Shown: positions 26,637 through 36,533 of the stretch, in pieces
How the letters are laid out: each line of letters starts with the position of its first letter
Numbering within the stretch: position 1 is the stretch's first letter
Assembly: GCA_963513935.1 (NCBI GenBank)
Contig: OY740767.1
Coordinates: 84,060,060 to 84,124,059, forward strand
Direction of reading: 5' to 3'
DNA: 64,000 nt
DNA from: Aphrophora alni
Taxonomy: Eukaryota; Arthropoda; Insecta; Hemiptera; Aphrophoridae
The notes under the pieces: generated by a model
Told to the model about the DNA's origin: nothing
The model's input: only the letters and a program-made list of their open reading frames with translations
Databases searched by the model: none
Translations under genes and position numbers: made by a program

Positions 26637-28077
26637 CACAATAATAAATATTCTTAAAATATTGTTTTACACCTGAAGAAACCATAAAATATTGAAGGGT
26701 GTTTTATAATATTGGTAAAATGGCGGCAATTTTTAACATTTTACAAAATGGATTTTTAAGCTTCATCGAAAAGAAAGGAAGGTTCCCCATTTAAAATACT
26801 TTATCATGTTTATAATTCAAAAGTTAGCAATTGTAACATTTTAGGTGGAAAAAAAATTATATTGAGAAAAATATTTTCTGAAATAAAATATATTAAAGAA
26901 AGAGGTATTTTCTGAAATACATAAGGAAAACTACATGTCCGTGGTTGAAGCAGCTGCAAGATATTACTGTAATAACAGTGCATTGTTGTTAAAATACGTT
27001 ACAATATTGTAATGTACCGAGAAATGAAGCAGTATCCTGGGTACAATTATTGGAAGTATGTATCATCGGGTGAAACAACAATGACGTAACAACTACAGAA
27101 CACTGTATCACATTTAGTCACAATCCTTCACATATATTGACATTGTTTAAACACACTTTATGTAAGTTAAATGTAAACATTTTAAAAATTCAGTAAAATT
27201 ATATTAATTTTATAATTCATTATTTTACAATTTCGCCTTCTAAAAATTCATAAAGACGACCGTAAGTTTAACTTTTATGTTCCTATACAGATTTTCATAA
27301 AACTCAATTTCCCTTTTTAAACATGTAATTTTTGCTATTTTATTGTATGAAATAAACCTAAAATATTTCTGTATTAAATTCAAAGATTTAGATAATTTAC
27401 TGATTTTTACTGAAAATTACTCCCTATATAAGAGAAAGAAATATTTTATCTAAAATAGCCCCAAATTAAATATTGAAGCAACAACGGTTATACCACCTGT
27501 CATATTAAATACCTCTACACCGTGTGGTTGGAAAAAATACATATTTACCAAAAACTAACGTAATCATTAGTAGCCTTATTGTATAAATACCCTTGCCAGT
27601 GAGTAAATTTCCAAACGTAAGTAATTTCATGGAAAGAAACATTTTTATTATATACGCAAAAAAACACTTTTACATAACTGTTAAATGATCCTAAAATTAT
27701 GATAATTTAGACCCCCTAGAAACACGCTTATTTATGATTCACTAGTTGATAGATTATAAATATATTTAGAAACATATTTTGAATGCATGAATAACATTTA
27801 ATTAATGACTGGCAAACGAAATTAATTAACATTAAAGTACTATGCTTAAATCACTATTTTCTACAAATTGTTTTCTAAATCTATGTATAAATAATTTATT
27901 AAAGGATACAACAGAATCCTTAGTTACAGAAAAGAAGTTGGATAAGAGAAGCAACTGCCTTGGTATCAATTTACGACCCTCTTCATCTTGTATCAGGCAA
28001 CAGAAACGACTTAATATTGTGTTTGTATCTAGTGGATTACATTTTTCGAGTTGACTTGGACTTCTTTTGAAGGACAT
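2617..28077 (-). CDS. CFAP69: CFAP69 ortholog, eleven-exon gene model
   Basis: Cilia- and flagella-associated protein 69 is an axoneme-associated protein needed for sperm flagellum structure and implicated in olfactory cilia of mammals. Eleven minus-strand exons join with matching phases to give 2023 nt, 674 codons and one extra base, with no in-frame stop. The product is almost all amphipathic helices, as expected for an armadillo/HEAT-like solenoid. Segments that align by eye to the vertebrate protein include LDLTLQILWKLLS (exon 4), an NNFAGILVQFLFLFP stretch running on into DIVILAV (exons 5-6), SMTSLAWSSEQIW (exon 7), FIKCGHVYYILDILE (exon 10) and WREEETRLGVKRSKDG (exon 11). The human protein is 941 residues; the missing part is the low-complexity C-terminus, which I could not find. 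Introns run from 304 to about 3600 bases and carry transposons. The assignment rests on remembered family sequence, not a search. Confidence 0.85.
4020..4430 (+). pseudogene. hAT (ZBED5-like) transposase fragment 1
   Basis: Three frames in succession read ISEISLSNNTVKRRMQ, then MSDNLKENLMSVSQQNPYYS and LQFDEYTNVSGNPNLVC, then FITENEIDWPKCVGVTKDGG. This is the middle part of hAT-family transposases of the ZBED5 / GTF2IRD2 type, covering the first part of the RNase H-like core. Frameshifts and stops show it is dead. The rest of the gene does not follow. Confidence 0.75.
4540..5891 (-). pseudogene. R1-type non-LTR retrotransposon remnant
   Basis: At 5445-5891 the minus strand encodes part of a reverse transcriptase. 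It reads KSYLENRHFLFKNQN and VGVPQESVLGPLLYLIFTKD, where intact copies have GVPQGSVLGP. The catalytic ADD motif downstream is scrambled. At 4540-5040 the same strand, in several frames, reads ELCAFAYKSISKPDVLIISG, FPIDLLG and VNFYLI, typical of the region after the reverse transcriptase in R1-clade elements. The order fits one element, decayed and without identified ends. Confidence 0.75.
6311..6422 (-). CDS. CFAP69: CFAP69 exon 10 (short)
   Basis: 112 nt, too short to stand out as a reading frame alone. Acceptor ttttatttcag, donor GAG|GTATAT, left in phase 0. It completes the split Lys codon from exon 9 and reads LILAVGNFMWEVIVWHKPNA, then FIKCGHVYYILDILE, matching the vertebrate FLEKEGIFLLLDLL segment. 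It lies between two hAT fragments (4020-4430 and 7680-8654). Confidence 0.85.
6586..6613. repeat. Poly-T tract, 28 bases
   Basis: Uninterrupted T run in intron 9. It could be the 3' tail of an old retroposed sequence on the minus strand, but no body was recognised beside it. Confidence 0.9.
6720..7060. repeat. Dispersed repeat, copy A
   Basis: Shares interspersed blocks with 47870-48210 in the same order and orientation, for example GTTTGTGAGTTAT and ATGAGGMTGTTAT. Non-coding and unclassified. Confidence 0.5.
7680..8654 (+). pseudogene. hAT (ZBED5-like) transposase fragment 2, nearly open
   Basis: Encodes the C-terminal half of a hAT transposase. It reads MNKVVKFVNYIRAHELNHRM, YHTEVRWLTKGKVLERFFHL, a long charged segment, then LLKCSQLIMSIYGSTYT, where a one-base shift near 8486 introduces a stop. 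The other frame continues ESTFSKMKFIKNKHRSRLTN to a stop at 8654. VRWL and the STFS..K.IK.K.R.RL block are hAT C-terminal hallmarks. The N-terminal half and BED zinc finger are not upstream. One lesion in about 320 codons suggests a fairly young copy. Confidence 0.85.
9448..9646 (-). CDS. CFAP69: CFAP69 exon 9
   Basis: 199 nt, acceptor gtatttttag, donor AA|GTATGG, left in phase 2. Reads MCEKLSSTFTMLSQTILTYC, then LSILVALLCDQAKLLEQFG, matching the vertebrate SDILLILSGLCENHIQRKEIFG region. Confidence 0.85.
10431..10694. repeat. Foldback element in CFAP69 intron 8
   Basis: Two arms of about 115 bases (10431-10553 and 10580-10694) are near-perfect reverse complements. Each includes ACAAAGTCACCATCCTCAGT and TGATACATGAGCTACAATAA. 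The outer ends read TAGAKATAGAATAAAAC on both sides. A diverged relative lies at 47440-47640. Confidence 0.85.
10968..11128 (-). CDS. CFAP69: CFAP69 exon 8
   Basis: 161 nt. The donor is consensus (TTCA|GTAAGT). The acceptor is the weak point: catgtggaaag fits the required phase, whereas the better-looking cttctag seven bases downstream does not. Reads LLVLLEMFCNESYLTLDIVF and on to SNAITVFF. Confidence 0.75.
11150..14640. other. CFAP69 intron 7
   Basis: 3.5 kb of AT-rich intron. A TA microsatellite is present at 14031-14079. An open frame at 13199-13381 on the minus strand is not needed to join exons 7 and 8 and matches nothing I recognise. Confidence 0.5.
14031..14079. repeat. TA microsatellite, imperfect
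   Basis: About 49 bases of alternating A and T with three interruptions. A similar tract lies at 14946-14974. Confidence 0.9.
14667..14851 (-). CDS. CFAP69: CFAP69 exon 7
   Basis: 185 nt, acceptor taattttcag, consensus donor AG|GTAAGT, left in phase 2. Reads VMEKYCVTESLIKLLNP, then SMTSLAWSSEQIWHLLDRAL, aligned with the vertebrate DWSAAQHEELQLHAIATL region. Confidence 0.85.
17314..17465 (-). CDS. CFAP69: CFAP69 exon 6
   Basis: 152 nt, acceptor cattgattccag, consensus donor AAA|GTAAGT, left in phase 0. Reads DIVILAVAGENG at the start and DDDFQFKNLMLAALTLCP later, matching the vertebrate segment with YEDFELKKLLFNVIVILC. Intron 5, before it, is only 304 bases. Confidence 0.85.
17770..17918 (-). 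CDS. CFAP69: CFAP69 exon 5
   Basis: 149 nt, entered in phase 2 and left in phase 1. It bridges the phase mismatch between exons 4 and 6. Acceptor gtttaaacag, donor GTGAAA. It reads CVRSVFQKEVLSKTKPG, then a stretch ending NNFAGILVQFLFLFP, then TDLETSGLVE. This aligns with the vertebrate segment containing GFSHYDRQLRNDILV. An opposite-strand reading frame over the same bases has no independent support. The exon ends only 66 bases from the Helitron 5' end. Confidence 0.8.
18016..18600. repeat. Subterminal tandem repeats of the Helitron
   Basis: Three to four copies of a unit of about 180 bases. The first two (from 18019 and 18198) are very similar, sharing ACCGATTTACA, GGGTTGTACCA, CCTATATGTGCAGGTTTTAT and TTTCTTATGGAGATTTAACA. 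The third and partial fourth are more diverged. Confidence 0.85.
19171..19902 (+). pseudogene. Truncated Helitron Rep (helitron-like N domain)
   Basis: Encodes the N-terminal domain of a Helitron replicase. It has a zinc-finger-like region VCQYCSALYFQPE followed by FTLCCYEGNVKL, then NFMEKIRQYNNAMSFASFGA and YGQLYILDFAKAIEIRL. The frame stops at 19902 before the HUH nuclease motif and catalytic tyrosines, so no nuclease is encoded. There is no ATG at the open-frame start; the first in-frame ATG is near 19291. The N-terminal part contains a direct duplication: KKR.RKPTLTG..ER followed by DEIMQ occurs twice about 70 residues apart. Confidence 0.8.
20140..21552. other. Intron 4, proximal part
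   Basis: AT-rich, with an A-rich run at 21167-21189. No exon with the required phase was seen, and none is required. Confidence 0.5.
21553..21745 (-). CDS. CFAP69: CFAP69 exon 4
   Basis: 193 nt, acceptor attgttttag, donor GTAAGC, left in phase 2. Reads WGMLVSGIHETLLIRL, then LDLTLQILWKLLS, which matches the vertebrate ILWNLLEKSS segment closely. The following intron is the largest (3634 bases) because it contains the Helitron at 17985-20139. Confidence 0.85.
23819..24064 (-). CDS. CFAP69: CFAP69 exon 3
   Basis: 246 nt. Acceptor tgtgtttcag; reads GNLLHILSDPSLQLELLDIL and on through further helices. Two overlapping donors exist, GTATGT at 23822 and GTAAGC at 23818. Only the second leaves phase 1, which exon 4 requires, so it sets the boundary. 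The split codon at the junction encodes Cys. Confidence 0.85.
25348..25534 (-). CDS. CFAP69: CFAP69 exon 2
   Basis: 187 nt, entered in phase 0 and left in phase 1. Starts MIADLELIARILRFLSS after a CTATAG acceptor and ends at a consensus donor (TTGG|GTAAGA). The sequence is leucine-rich helical repeat. The final G combines with the first two bases of exon 3 to encode Gly. Confidence 0.82.
26380..26900. repeat. Degenerate direct repeat with poly-A tract, intron 1
   Basis: Two diverged segments share AAGTTA followed by TTGTAACATTWTAG (near 26510 and 26820) and similar upstream blocks. A run of 26 A residues occupies 26611-26636. Looks like an old non-coding repeat; class unknown. Confidence 0.4.
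27841..28077 (-). CDS. CFAP69: CFAP69 exon 1 (first coding exon)
   Basis: Codons 1-79, starting MSFKRSPSQLEK. The ATG follows directly after an acceptor (tgttatttcag), so an upstream non-coding exon is expected. It corresponds to the first conserved region of vertebrate CFAP69, so little if any N-terminus is missing. The 3' boundary is uncertain: a GTACTT donor gives 27841, and a GTAGAA donor at 27865 gives the same phase (0) with eight fewer codons. Reading on without splicing meets a stop at 27832-27834. A TA microsatellite lies just upstream (28093-28144). Confidence 0.7.
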
Positions 28078-28090
28078 CTGAAATAACACA

Positions 28091-28092
<2 letters not shown>

Positions 28093-28144
<52 letters not shown>
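28093..28144. repeat. TA microsatellite upstream of CFAP69 exon 1
   Basis: 52 bases of pure alternating A and T, sixteen bases upstream of the exon 1 acceptor, within the intron before the ATG exon. Confidence 0.95.
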
Positions 28145-28148
<4 letters not shown>

Positions 28149-28149
28149 C

Positions 28150-31100
28150 ACAAAAAATAAAAAAAACTCATGAAAAAACATGAAAAATAAATAAAAAAAA
28201 CTCATATTTATCTCACAAAATGTACGATGATCAAACTGTTTCAGTTATCCAAAATATTTTGTAACAATTTGGTCCCTAGAAACCCAAACAAACTTATTAC
28301 TAACTTTCTTTCGAAAATGCATGTACAGGATTTAACGGTTAAAAGTGAAATAAACTATTGTCGTCGTCTTAATAGGTCAAAATCAGCTAAGCCTCATCAA
28401 CAATATTCAGTGAAGTATGAAAGTTTTCTAAATACCATGCAAACTGCACATACAAGAAAATATGATTTGCAGATAATTTTCCTATTTCAAAATGAAAGTT
28501 TCAACCACAGCTTCTATAATTTCTTTTAACATTTATCTCAGTATCTCCTGTAACGACACTTTTGGAGAGACGACGAAAATTAAGTTTCGTTTTAGTCTTT
28601 AGTCTTAACAACTGTTTTTTGCCACAGTAATCTTTAAAATTTAAACTTCCTTTAAAATTCTAATGTCGATATTTTTAGGGAGGGGGGAATGAAATAGCCT
28701 GAAAATTTAATATCTCAAAAGGTTTTTGTAAGGATTAACTATTTTATTTTTGATTACATTGATTTAGTACTCAGTTAGAGGAATATTTAAATTTGTGTAT
28801 GTATCTTCAAGTTTCATAAATTCTCCTATGTATTTCTGTAATCTTATGTTTCGTAGGAGAAATGTTGAGTGCAAGCTACTAGTACAGCAGGAATACTCTT
28901 TTTATCTGTGGTACTTGTAATACCAATTGGGCTACCTCATGACATTCCAATTTAATATTATAACGTAAAATTGACGTCATATTCGAGTTTCGTCAACTAC
29001 AGAACAGTCAATAAATTAAATATATCTCTTTATATATCAAGTGTAAATGTACTCAGCAATGACACTCAAAATTTGATGTACTTTTATGATCTAAATCAAT
29101 GTTACGTAAAAAAAAAAAATTATAAGTTTTTTTAATGTACTGTATTGCTTTACCGGCGAACCTTCTTTTATCTTTAACCTTCATATTTCACTAGCATTTT
29201 ATTGATAACGCTTCAACCGATGTTTAAATATTTGATGTGGATGGTTCATTTTCACTTGTTTTAACAAATTTCTTTGTTTGCTTTGCATTTGGTTTAGTAC
29301 ATGAGTGAGTGTAGTAATGTTTTCGCACTAATTATTTGCATAAATACTTTTTGAACTATCTTCTATGATACCAAAACAGATTACATTAGACAATTTATCA
29401 TCTTATCGAAGGTGGCTTTATAAAGTTGAAAAACCCTCCAATTTTCTCTACAATAGCTTGATAATATTTCTAGAATTAATTATGAAAATAGGTAATTGTC
29501 GTGTTTAAGTAGCTCTAGCTAACATTAAAATTATTATCACTCTACTATTTATTCGCACGTTATTTAAATAAATGAATTATCGTCTTCTTGCTAATTATGG
29601 ATCATGGCCTTAAAAAACAAGTAATCTGTCTCTACCTATTGCAAAGTTATGTTACTTTTTAAAGTATAGTCTTTCAATGTTGTATTAATATTAAATATAC
29701 TTTTACATATCAAATTACAAGTAGATTTTAATAATTATTTGAAATGTTCAAATACTGTCAAGTGTTACAAAAATCTGTGAAATATTTATTTCTAACAGAA
29801 ATAGCAAAGCACGTGATATATAATTACGTAGTTCGTACACTTATTTACACAAAATTATTTTAAAATTTATTTAGATAAGTGTTAAATGTTCTTAGCTAAA
29901 ATTAAAAATAGATAGCAATATATCTTAGTGTGGTAATATCATTAACTCCTTTGATAATGCTATATGATTATAATAGTGTTAGAAAATTAATTTTATCAAT
30001 ACAGAAGGACTATATTTTTTACTAGAAATAAACAAATAGAAAGTTAGTGTCAAATATTTGTTTAGAGAATCAATTGTAGTGGTTAATCTTTAACCTACAG
30101 TTTTTGAAAAATATTTGTGGTGTTTGTATATTTGTTTTGAGGGAGGAGGGGAGTTTAGAACTAAAAATTGGACCCAGTGGTGCACGATTACCCAATTTTG
30201 TATTTATGTATTGGCTTTTTTAGAGGTGAAGTTAGGACCACAAGATCTTCCACTTAACCTCATCAAAGTAAATCAAAATATTAAAACGATAACAAAATAC
30301 TAAAATTTATATAGAATTCGAAAATAATAAAAATAACAGTTTTATGTAAATAAATAAACAAACTTTCAATACAACAGACAAGTTAAAACTAAAGCACTTG
30401 ATGCTAAATACATAGTCTACAATATAACAAACTTACAATAATATTGTTTTAAAAAACCAAAACAATATTTAAATACAATTGTAATTAAACACTAAAATTT
30501 ATCCATGCACACTCCTATTCATCCAAGGTTTCCCCTTAAACCAGCCTGACGCCCCAAAACAACCACAAAACCATTATTACTTCCATGCCTCCTTGAACTG
30601 CGTACAATCATTGATGCCTTTAATATTTTCGAGCGATGAGATCTAAAGCATTGTCACAAAAAACGATTTATTGAATATTCCAGTCTAATGCCTCGAGTAA
30701 TAAAGTCGAACCTCGTCGCGTGTAATAGAGATAATATTAGAACTAAAAACAAACCTATCTGGCAAATAGCTACACAATAGCGTGCAGCAATATCAAAATA
30801 TGACAATGTTTAAAGTCTTTAATTTTAAGTCTTTATAATTATCTCGATTTAAGTCAAAAATAAAATGTAAACAATAATTTTGAGCTTCTATTTGATAGAT
30901 AGTTCTACCATCATATTATTACTGTGCACAATAATAAAAATTAGAGGTTTTACCAGTTGCATTCTGATATTAAATACCAAATTAGAGATTAGTGAACATT
31001 TAATTAAGATGTTTGGCTTGTAGAGACGTTATATACAGAAGTCTGGACATCTTGCTGATTTTTTTTTTTTTTTTTTTTTTTTTTTGTAGGTTTGCTGTTA

Positions 31101-31750
31101 ATAGATTTGAAACACAGAGATAAATCTATTTATTATTTTAGAAACTTTAAAAGTTGTCTATAAACTCTGAATAGCAGCCACATAAATGTGAAGATATTTT
31201 TCTATGTAAATACCGACTTTAGAAATACATTTGAGTAGTATTTTTTAATAAAAAATTTGACGTTTGGTTAATTTTCACGTTTATTAAATTAACAAATAAT
31301 AAATGTTTGAATACCAAAGGTAGACAAAATTGTAATTATTTTATTTTGATAACATAATTAACTGATAACATACAGTTTTGTATATCGTTAGGACTATCCC
31401 CCAATAAAGTCTCCAAGTTTAATTTTGAAAAAAATGATTAATTTCTATTTTTTTGGCTTCACTATCAATTTGGTACCATACATACTTGACGCATTTGATT
31501 AAATAAAATCTTTACAATCACTTACAGTTGATTTAAATTTTGTTAAATATTTGTTATAATTATTATTACTTAATCATTGGTATTTTTAATTTGAAATTGT
31601 TATTCCTAATAGTTTAAATTGTTTATTCCCTCATTTTGAATCTGTGTCTATTTGGTAGGACTGTTAAAAAAATCAATATGATTTATTTGTGGAAAAAATA
31701 TAAAACTTAAATTTTGAATTTCTTTGACATTTCTTTCGTTAGTTGTCATT
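28150..31750. other. Gene-poor AT-rich stretch
   Basis: No supported gene. A plus-strand open frame at 28227-28529 (reading KMHVQDLTVKSEINYCRRLN in part) has no recognisable relative. A poly-T run sits at 31059-31085. Confidence 0.4.
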
Positions 31751-31762
31751 TTTACAATTTTC

Positions 31763-32002
31763 TTAATACACAAATAAAACGAACATTTTTAAAGCAGCAA
31801 AGAATTTAAAAAAATTTAAGTTATGGTAATTGGGTATCATGGATACTAGTTGGCCAATGTTGAGTTCTAAAACAATATGGCCGCAATGGATTAGATTCAC
31901 AGATAGGTTAATGACATCAGAGTGGTTGATTAAATCAAACTGCCGTCGACTGAATGCAAGGATAGATATTAGCAATAATCGAATTGTTAAATATCTTTCC
32001 AT
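31763..32002 (-). other. Small open frame with signal-peptide-like start
   Basis: 79 codons starting MERYLTIRLLLISILAFS, a short charged start then a hydrophobic run, followed by a soluble segment (INHSDVINLSVNLIHCGHIV). Could be a short secreted product or the first exon of a receptor gene. No relative is recognised and the C-terminal part is AT-biased. It lies just 3' of the GTAAGAG donor at 32098. Confidence 0.25.
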
Positions 32003-32099
32003 TTTTTAGGTTGTAGTTTTTTCCTCCATGTTTTCTACGACTGTGATAGGTGATTTACATTAAAAACGCGTTTTGTAGGGGGGAGTGACGTTCTCTTAC

Positions 32100-32300
32100 C
32101 GCTGTCCATTGAGTGACATTCAGCACTGATACCTACCGGTAAAAGCGGTCAAGAGCCCATTGGAATTGAAGTAGAAAATAGGCATTTAACTGGATGTTAT
32201 CTGTTAATTAATAGTTAATTCCTACCTTTAAATTGTGTTATCTGAAAATAAAATCACTCATTAAAACGAAAATAATTAAACATTCTTGAATAAGAAAAGT
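32100..32300 (-). promoter_or_regulatory. Possible 5' non-coding exon or promoter for CFAP69
   Basis: Less AT-rich than its surroundings and ends on the minus strand in a strong donor, ACAGCG|GTAAGAG. CFAP69 exon 1 begins exactly at an acceptor with its ATG, so an upstream untranslated exon is expected and this is the best candidate seen. The link is inference only, and the 5' limit is arbitrary. Confidence 0.2.
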
Positions 32301-32848
32301 TCAAAGCTGAAATAAATATTGTAACAATAGATAAAAAAAATCATATTAATCAGCTGATTATAAAATTATTTGTAATTTGGATTAGATACTGCAAGTTGGA
32401 TTTCAGTGGTTAATCGTGGTCGTAATCTACGTGTGCGATGTTATAGCGGAGCTAACTTAGAGGATTGATATCAAAATTTAACAAATACTATAGGCCTATA
32501 TTGAAAAACTATTTGCACAATAATCCGATTTTTTGCACATAAATTATAACTCTGAAATGTAGCGACGAAGGCGGTTTTTTAGTTTTAGTTTGAGTTAAAA
32601 GTTGTAATTGACCAAAAATGTTATACTAAGTCTTTAGGAACTCGTAAATCAGCTGTTTGGTTGTTTAAAAGTTTAAATTATTTAAACATTTCTTACCAAA
32701 GCAACAATATTACGAATTAATAACATATCATTCATTAGGACGACTTTTAAATTAATTAGAGGTTAGGTTAACCAACAAGATCTTGCCATAATAATTATTT
32801 ATTTTTGTCATGCTTAGGCTTAGTGGTAATTTTTGTATTTTTAGATAG

Positions 32849-32948
32849 AGTAATTTTAGTACAGTAAAAACTCTTAAAGGAAAAATATTCATTACATTAA
32901 AGAAGTTTGAAATTTTTGCCGATTTTTTAATGACAACTGCCAAGGTTC

Positions 32949-33003
<55 letters not shown>

Positions 33004-33471
33004 CTAACATATATGCTATTAACTAAAAAAACATTCTCCACTCCAATTTGTCATTTGTCTGGTTAGGTGCAATATTACCTATCTGTTTGGTGTAATAGTG
33101 AAAATATAACCTTAAACTTAATTTAGGAAAAAATCGAAAACAGTTGTTAAAGTAAAAATTAATTTACACAGTTTTTAGGCTATGGCCTCTACAATCTATA
33201 TATTTAAGTTCGTGAGACGAATTCTTCGGATCAAAATTTAAATTGTAGACAGTTGCCCTACAGCGTTCCTAGATGAGTCAATTTAAAGGGAGAGATTTAG
33301 AGGCGCAAGGAAAAATATACGTTTTAAATAAAAACCCATTAAATATGATTATTTTAAAACAAAATTTGAAAATGTTCATCTAATGTTTGTTTTAAGTTTG
33401 ACAACTTTGCCTAAGCTATCAGCTGTAAAACAACTTGTAATTATTTTTACAGCTGTTAAAAAGCATTTATT
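32849..33471. repeat. Dispersed repeat with internal TA microsatellite, copy 1
   Basis: Nearly identical in blocks to 41116-41589, same orientation. Shared landmarks include GTACAGTAAAAACTC, ACAACTGCCAAGGTTCAT, a TA tract at the same place, ACATTCTCCACTCCAAT and AAGCTATCAGCTGTAAAACA. Copy 1 carries an extra 125 bases (33186-33310). Class unknown. Confidence 0.85.
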
Positions 33472-33819
33472 GAATGTTGATTTTACTATGTCATAGGTTA
33501 CTAATTTTAAAATAACATGGAAGTAAATTACTTAAATTAAATCTTCTATATGTTTAATTTGTTTCTTTGTTTAGTAGTGTTTCATTTGTTTTTGTGCATT
33601 GCTGTAATATGTGCTATTACAGAATGTGATATGAATAGAAACATAAGAGGAAGGGTACGGTAGGGTTTTTGCAAATTTTTCCAACCACCGACGTAAACGA
33701 AGAGTATGTGAAAGAGTAGGCCTAGGTTTGATCCTCATCCAGAATAGATTGATCCTCATCCAGATAGTCCTTTTAGGCGCAAATTTTAAGTTAAAATATT
33801 ATTTCTGATGTTGGAGGGT

Positions 33820-34910
33820 TAGACCATACACGTCAACTTTGCAATGCTCTGTATTTTCATGGTGAACTGACAAGTGGTAATTTTAATTCGTGCTGTCACA
33901 ATGGGCTTATTAACCTAGAGTGAACGCAGAACTACAGAATATGATGTTAACAAACGCTGTTATTGTACTTGGATTGGTAGAGGATAATCACGAATGGTTA
34001 AAGTGCCTTCAAGAAATGGCAACCATCAACATGCCTCGCCAATTAAGATAGGTGTTTGAGTATATTTGTTGTCTCTTTGAACCCTCATCTCTATTCGACC
34101 TATAGTTACATTTCAAACATTAAATGACTGGAGAGTATAAGAGGCTGAAAATGTAGTACTTTTAAAGGTTGATTATATTTGTAAAACTAAAAATAACAAT
34201 TTTTGGATTGAGTTATTCTAAATTAAACTTACCACTACCAAAATTCATCCAAGTATTATTGTCAAACAATTTTGACAGGACTGAAATTTCCCAGATTGGT
34301 GGCAATTTTTACAGATAATTAAATTATGAGAAAAACGATTGTTGTTAAAAAAATTAGTGTTGTTAATCCTGGTTCAAATACTGACACTATGTTTTTCCTA
34401 GAGCCTTTTGGTGGGTGTGGAAAAACCTTTGAGTGTTCCTGCATCCTTAACATTGTACGAGGGATGGAATTATTAGCTCTGGGAATAGCATGGATAGGAA
34501 TTGAGTTTTTCCTATTATAGACAACAGTATACAGACTTTTTTTTTTTTTCAATAATATTAAATAAACGCTAGATATATGTAAAAGTATTAAGCCTTTTGA
34601 TGAAAGAGTAAAGTTATTAAGGAATTGTGCAACAATCATTGTTGATGAAGCTTCCATGATACCACTTGATACCGTATATTGCTTTGATCATCTACTACGT
34701 GGTATATTACAGGTACAAAAGTCATTGTTCTAGAAGATTATTGTTCTTGATGATGATTTCAGCCAAGTTTTACCTGTTATGTTTCATGATGAAAAGGGTT
34801 AATTTAGTCATGCATACAGTGAAGTAAATTATGGGCTTCAGTAAATATGCTGCACATAACAAAAAATGGGTGCAGAAGAATCGGAAAAAGTCAGCATTAT
34901 TATAGGAAAT
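33820..34910 (+). pseudogene. Decayed Helitron Rep/helicase remnant
   Basis: Pieces appear in the order of a Helitron replicase. At about 33820-33925 it reads LCNALYFHGELTS and FNSCCHNGLINLE (N-terminal finger region). At 33950-34110 it reads VLGLVEDNHEWLKCLQEM, then FEPSSLFDL (linker). At 34320-34520 it reads MFFLEPFGGCGKTFECSCIL, a Pif1-type Walker A. At 34600-34800 it reads ATIIVDEASMIPLDT (Walker B, DEA) and DDDFSQVLPV. The HUH nuclease region is missing between the first two pieces. Several frameshifts and stops. Ends not identified. Confidence 0.75.
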
Positions 34911-34999
34911 TAATAATTAATTAACCTGGAAAATAAATACAATTTTTAGAAAGATATATGCGGAGTGAAATATTATATATTTTAATTAATATGCAATTA

Positions 35000-36473
35000 A
35001 AGATGTTTAGAGACTGGATCGAAATTAATTACGATTAATATACCAATCAGCAACATTGAATAATAATGTGCAAGGTTAGCAATTTCTATACTCTACAGTT
35101 AGTGTTACATTAAAATTCGTTACATAATTACTACTGTACAGACATTTAAATATAATATTAGCTAACAGAAAAGTGGACAAGCAATGCTTTAATATTTTTT
35201 AAATCAATTGATTTTCTGGTCTTTTAAATTTTTTATTAAAAGATGTTACGTTATCTATGGTTTAACTTGCGTTTTCATAATCCGTTTTGGATTTCAGTAA
35301 TACGTTATATTTTTAGCGCTATAGTAATTAGCGTTTCGTGTTAGCGCCCGCTGTCTAATTTTTTTTATTTTAACTTTTCAATTTAGCCTTAACGTTTGGT
35401 ATTGCTAATTTACAGAATAATACTAAATTAGATGAATTCATTTCCTTATCCGAAATTTAAGGTTATGACTTAATTTGTTTTAAAGTATGGAGGTTTTCGG
35501 TTCAGATATCTTACGGTAGCTGCATGATTCAGAAGTAAGATTTCGTATAATACTTTTGTGTAAAGGTTTAGGAGAAGATAATCAATTCTCACTCTCTTTG
35601 TCCTTAGGCAGCCGAAACTATTACGGGTTTGTTGAAATAATCACTGATATTGACTCAATCAATTCTACCGCGCAACGTCTATTTTGATGACGGGAAGAAT
35701 ACATCACAGACTGTGGGGTGATGTAGCAGGGCGCAAGTATTATGCATACAAAACAACTAAATCACAGGTTTGGTAACTGAATTGGAAGAATGCACGGGAA
35801 TTGCAAGTGGCATAAAAAGATGCTCTCAATGAAGGAGGTAACTGATCTATAACAGGGAGAGTCAAAGAAGTTTATAAACAGATCACTGACAGTATCAATT
35901 AAATTATGACAGGAAAAATGATACTTGACGTAAAACGTGGAATAATAGAAACATTCTCTTTGAGTACACTCCTCACTTAAAGTAAGTTTTTACGTGTCTA
36001 TTAAAATAGTTCGAATCTTAATTATTATAGTAAACTTAAGGCCATTAAGAACACTAATTTTGTCAGTTAAATTTTTGTAAAACTTTCAAAAATGAAAGAT
36101 ATGTGGATTCAATTCTGGTGGTTGCATGATTTTGGGCAGTGACAAAAAGGACAAATTCGCATTATGAACATAAGACTTTTGCTGATGCAAGTCTATTGGT
36201 CTAACATTTTAAAACAATAACTTTTTACAATCAGAAGATCTCCGAAATAATCGGAAAGATATTCAGGCAGCCACTTATGACAATTCGGAGATTTGGCTGT
36301 CGGTCGAAAGATATTGGGGGATTGACTTTTTTCTCCACAATAATTTTGCGAAAGATATAGACTTTTTGAAAACAAAAGATTTCACAACGGTTAGGAACTG
36401 GAAACAGCTAATGATTGGTTAAGGATATATGACTTTTAATTGTTGGTCGTTTCATCCGTACTATGTTTACTAC

Positions 36474-36533
<60 letters not shown>

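Noticed and set aside
34319..34657. Minus-strand frame of 112 codons
   Set aside because: The plus strand carries the Helitron helicase Walker motifs over the same bases.
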